From: Streptomyces sp. TLI_146
GTDB lineage: Bacteria > Actinomycetota > Actinomycetes > Streptomycetales > Streptomycetaceae
DNA length: 64,000 nt
Reading direction: 5' to 3'
Assembly: GCF_002846415.1 (NCBI RefSeq)
Contig: NZ_PJMX01000001.1
Coordinates: 3,224,001 to 3,288,000 of the forward strand
Positions 61,883-64,000 of the stretch are shown one piece after another. The translations under genes and the position numbers were made by a program. Position 1 is the stretch's first letter, and every line of letters starts with the position of its first letter. The notes under the pieces are model-generated. The model was not told the origin of the DNA. It was given only the letters and a program-made list of their open reading frames with translations, and did not search any database.

Positions 61883-62893
61883 ATGCGCCTTGGACTCGCA
61901 CTCGGGTACTGGGGACGCGGTCCCGACCCCGGGCATCTGGAACTCGCCCAAGAAGCCGAGCGGCTCGGGTACGACTCAGTCTGGACCGCGGAGGCCTGGG
62001 GGTCGGACGCGTTCACGCCGCTGACCTGGATCGCCGCGCACACCTCCCGTATCGGACTGGGCACCGCCGTCGCGCAGATGGCCGCCCGCACACCCACCGC
62101 GACCGCCATGCACGCGCTGACCCTGGACCACCTCTCCGGCGGCCGCGTACTGCTCGGCCTGGGGCTTTCGGGGCCGCAGGTGGTGGAGGGGTGGTACGGG
62201 CGGCCGTTCCCGTCCAGCCCGCTCACCGCGACGCGGGAGTACGTGGAGGTGATCCGGCAGGTGCTGCGGCGCGGGGCGCCGGTGGAGCTGGACGGCCGCT
62301 TCCACCCGCACCCGTACCGGGGCGCGGACGGCACCGGCCTCGGCAGGCCGCTCAAGCCGATCACGCATCCGCTGCGGGCGGACCTGCCGGTGCTGCTCGG
62401 CGCCGAGGGCCCCAAGAACATCGCGCAGACGACCCGGATCGCGGACGGCTGGCTGCCGCTGTACTGGTCGCCGACGCGTCTCGACGTGTACGAGGCGTCG
62501 CTGGCGGGGGCGCCCGAGGGCTTCACCGTCGCCCCCATGGTCCGGGCGCACGTCTGCGACGACGTGGCCGAGGGGCTGCTGCCGGTGAAGGCGATGCTCG
62601 GCTTCTACATCGGCGGGATGGGGCACGCGGCCCGCAACTTCCACGCGGATCTGATGGCGCGGATGGGGTACGAGGCCGAAGCCCGCCGGATCCAGGCGCT
62701 GTTCGGCGAGGGCCGCCGCGAGGAGGCGGTCCGGGCCGTGCCGGACGCCTTCGCCGACGAGATCTCGCTGGTCGGGCCGCGCGAACGGATCGCGGAGCGG
62801 CTGGAGTCCTGGCGCGCGGGCCCGGTGACGGACCTGCTGGTCACCTCACCGGACCTGACGACGCTGCGGGTGCTGGCGGAGCTGAACGGCTAG
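61883..62893 (+). CDS. LLM-class F420-dependent oxidoreductase
   Basis: 336 residues from ATG 61883. Bacterial luciferase-like TIM barrel: LGLALGYWGRGPDPGHLELAQEAERLGYDSVWTAE (N-terminal strand and helix), TSRIGLGTAVAQMAARTPTATAMHALTLDHLSGGRVLLGLGLSGPQVVEG (in pieces, about 58-105; the family F420-binding nonprolyl cis-peptide region) and LPVLLGAEGPKNIAQTTRIADGWLPLYW. The reaction is F420- or FMN-dependent; the DHLSGGR and IADGW motifs fit the F420 group. Mycobacterial KstR-regulon member Rv3520c is of the same class. An operator-like repeat lies just upstream. Confidence 0.92.
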   Translation: MRLGLALGYWGRGPDPGHLELAQEAERLGYDSVWTAEAWGSDAFTPLTWIAAHTSRIGLGTAVAQMAARTPTATAMHALTLDHLSGGRVLLGLGLSGPQVVEGWYGRPFPSSPLTATREYVEVIRQVLRRGAPVELDGRFHPHPYRGADGTGLGRPLKPITHPLRADLPVLLGAEGPKNIAQTTRIADGWLPLYWSPTRLDVYEASLAGAPEGFTVAPMVRAHVCDDVAEGLLPVKAMLGFYIGGMGHAARNFHADLMARMGYEAEARRIQALFGEGRREEAVRAVPDAFADEISLVGPRERIAERLESWRAGPVTDLLVTSPDLTTLRVLAELNG

Positions 62894-62909
62894 GCCCTGG
62901 GCCGCCCGC

Positions 62910-63482
62910 TCATCCGCCGCTGAGCTGCGACGCGGACGGCACCTGGTCCTTGACCTCGGCGCCCGCGCTCTTGCCGGCGTCCTTGACCCCGCCGATGACC
63001 TTCTCGAACATCCCGACGTCGGCGTCGGTGGCGTCGCCCTTGCGGAGCTTGCCGCCCAGGTCCTTGAGCGAGTCGATGCCGGAGCTGAGGGGGGCGACGG
63101 CCTTGGAGAGGAGCGGGTCGCCCTTGGCGTTGTTCACGGCCGCCTTCAGCCGGTTGTATGTGAAGGCGCCGGCCAGACCTGCCTTGACCAGGGCGAACGT
63201 CCGGCCCTTGGTGCCCTTCTTGAACTTGCCCGCCTTGTACGGCTTCACGATCCACTGGTAGGCGGCGCCCGCCGCGAGTCCCGCGTTGGCGACGAACCGC
63301 GTCTTGGCGAGCTTCTGCTTCTCGAACGAGCCGGACGGGGACGGCGAGGCGCTGGCCTCCGCCGCGGTCAGGCTGTTGCGGGCGCTCTTGGTCTCGCCTC
63401 CGCAGGCGGTCGTCGACACCAAAACCGCGGTGGACAGGACGACCGCCACGAGTATGCGGCGGAAGTTGAGCGTACTGGGCAC
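62910..63482 (-). CDS. Putative lipoprotein of unknown function
   Basis: 190 residues. Lipoprotein signal ending in STTAC (Cys27), a Ser/Ala/Pro-rich spacer, then a basic Lys/Ala-rich body (KQKLAKTRFVANAGLAAGAAY, KPYKAGKFKKGTKGRTFALVKAGLAGAFTYNRLKAA in parts) and amphipathic helices (FEKVIGGVKDAGKSAGAEVKD). No catalytic motif. Probably surface-exposed and membrane- or polymer-binding; not identified. Confidence 0.82.
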   Translation of the reverse strand: MPSTLNFRRILVAVVLSTAVLVSTTACGGETKSARNSLTAAEASASPSPSGSFEKQKLAKTRFVANAGLAAGAAYQWIVKPYKAGKFKKGTKGRTFALVKAGLAGAFTYNRLKAAVNNAKGDPLLSKAVAPLSSGIDSLKDLGGKLRKGDATDADVGMFEKVIGGVKDAGKSAGAEVKDQVPSASQLSGG

Positions 63483-63572
63483 GGTGACCTCCGGGGAGAT
63501 GTGTCGTCCTCCCCGGCAGCCTCACCCGCCCCGACCGGTACCGCCACTCGGGCGAGCCCGTATGGGTGCCCG

Positions 63573-63618
63573 GTGTTTGTCTGCGGGCCGGTGGTGGGCT
63601 GGTCGCGCAGACGAACGC
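63573..63618. repeat. Collapsed dispersed element (site 13)
   Basis: TTTGTCTGCGGGCCGGTGG, then TGGGCTGGTCGCGCAGACGAA: left outer arm joined straight to the right outer end at CGCAG, with the core missing, as at 42278. Confidence 0.7.
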
Positions 63619-63679
63619 GAAGCGGGGTGCAGGGGCCGCGGGCCCCGCACCGGGGTCCAGGGGCGCGGCCCCGGAGGGG

Positions 63680-64000
63680 CTAACCGCAGCACTCGGGCGC
63701 GAGCCCCCGCGGCAGGCGTTCGCCGCCGAACACCGCCGTCGTCGCCTCGTCGCCCCCCAGCGCCGCCACCGCGAGCAGCAGCGACCCCGCCGTCCACGTC
63801 GTGAGCTCCTCGGGCCACACCGCCCGGTTGCCCTCGAAGACGTACCCCGTCCAGTACAGGCCGTCCCCGGCCCGCAGGTGCTGGATGGACTGGAGGATCT
63901 CCAGGGCGCGGTCCGACTCGCCCATCACCCACAGCGCGAGCGCCAGTTCGCAGCTCTCGCCGCCCGTCACCCACGGGTTCGGCAGCACGCACCGCACCCC
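63680..64000 (-). CDS. C-terminal part of a prenyltransferase-like alpha/alpha-repeat protein, truncated by window edge
   Basis: Frame open to the right edge; the last 105 or more residues are visible (VTGGESCELALALWVMGESDRALEIL, then GLYWTGYVFEGNRAVWPEEL and TTWTAGSLLLAVAALGG). Helical pairs with Trp-rich turns resemble the terpene-cyclase/prenyltransferase alpha-toroid or glycosidase-like six-hairpin repeats. The reaction cannot be judged from the fragment. The start lies outside. Confidence 0.75.
   Translation of the reverse strand, partial: GVRCVLPNPWVTGGESCELALALWVMGESDRALEILQSIQHLRAGDGLYWTGYVFEGNRAVWPEELTTWTAGSLLLAVAALGGDEATTAVFGGERLPRGLAPECCG

Overview
The window is high-GC actinobacterial chromosome, almost certainly Streptomyces. 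The signs are very GC-rich codon use with long spurious open frames on the opposite strand, many GTG/TTG starts, an AfsR/SARP-type regulator, an actinobacterial RNase P RNA, DmdR-type iron boxes, and a dispersed inverted repeat (core GGGGCGCGGGGAACTGCGCG) of a kind I associate with streptomycete intergenic regions. I see no prophage, insertion sequence, CRISPR array, tRNA or rRNA. Most genes look like core or conserved chromosomal genes. Coordinates of starts were refined by hand from Shine-Dalgarno sequences, 4-base overlaps and family lengths.

Layout. 1-5 kb: the C-terminal part of an S53 (sedolisin-type) protease, an alpha/beta hydrolase coupled to a DUF998-like membrane protein, and a His/Met-rich small protein followed by a Tat-exported multicopper oxidase lipoprotein. 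5-9 kb: glutamine-dependent NAD synthetase, an endonuclease/exonuclease/phosphatase-fold membrane protein and panB. 9.2-14.4 kb: a DrrAB-type drug exporter convergent with a 1105-residue SARP-BTAD-NB-ARC-TPR regulator. 14.6-18.5 kb: an M50 protease, small proteins, an F420:NADPH reductase and methionine aminopeptidase.

18.6-31 kb is an iron and heme acquisition island. It holds heme oxygenase behind two tandem iron boxes, two HtaA-domain surface proteins divergent from hmuTUV around an iron box, and efeOBU behind weaker iron-box-like sequences. The logic is: capture heme at the wall (HtaA), import it (HmuTUV), open the ring (heme oxygenase), and take up or strip iron through the Efe system.

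31-46 kb: housekeeping and small-molecule genes (Prim-Pol-like protein, TetR plus dimethylarginine hydrolase, Rsm22-type methyltransferase, Bcr/CflA efflux, SDR, PhzF, rnpB, an RNB nuclease, yaaA, KDPG aldolase, and the conserved Nif3 / zinc-ribbon / RNase H-phosphatase operon).

46.8-62.9 kb carries two minus-strand operons that look like steroid or branched acyl-CoA side-chain beta-oxidation: MaoC hydratase, Zn-alcohol dehydrogenase and SDR in one, a fused acyl-CoA dehydrogenase and SCP2-type thiolase in the other. Each has a perfect match to the KstR operator pattern TnnAACnnGTTnnA upstream. A second inverted repeat, CTGACGnnnCGTCAG, occurs in both of these promoter regions and again in front of an F420-dependent LLM oxidoreductase; it may be a second shared operator. 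Between them lie an MFS exporter and a DesK/DesR-like two-component system with its own ABC exporter, and further on a peptidoglycan amidase. The window ends inside an unrecognised minus-strand gene.

The dispersed inverted repeat occurs at about 13 places, mostly between convergent genes, and in one case has been absorbed into the C-terminus of an HtaA protein.
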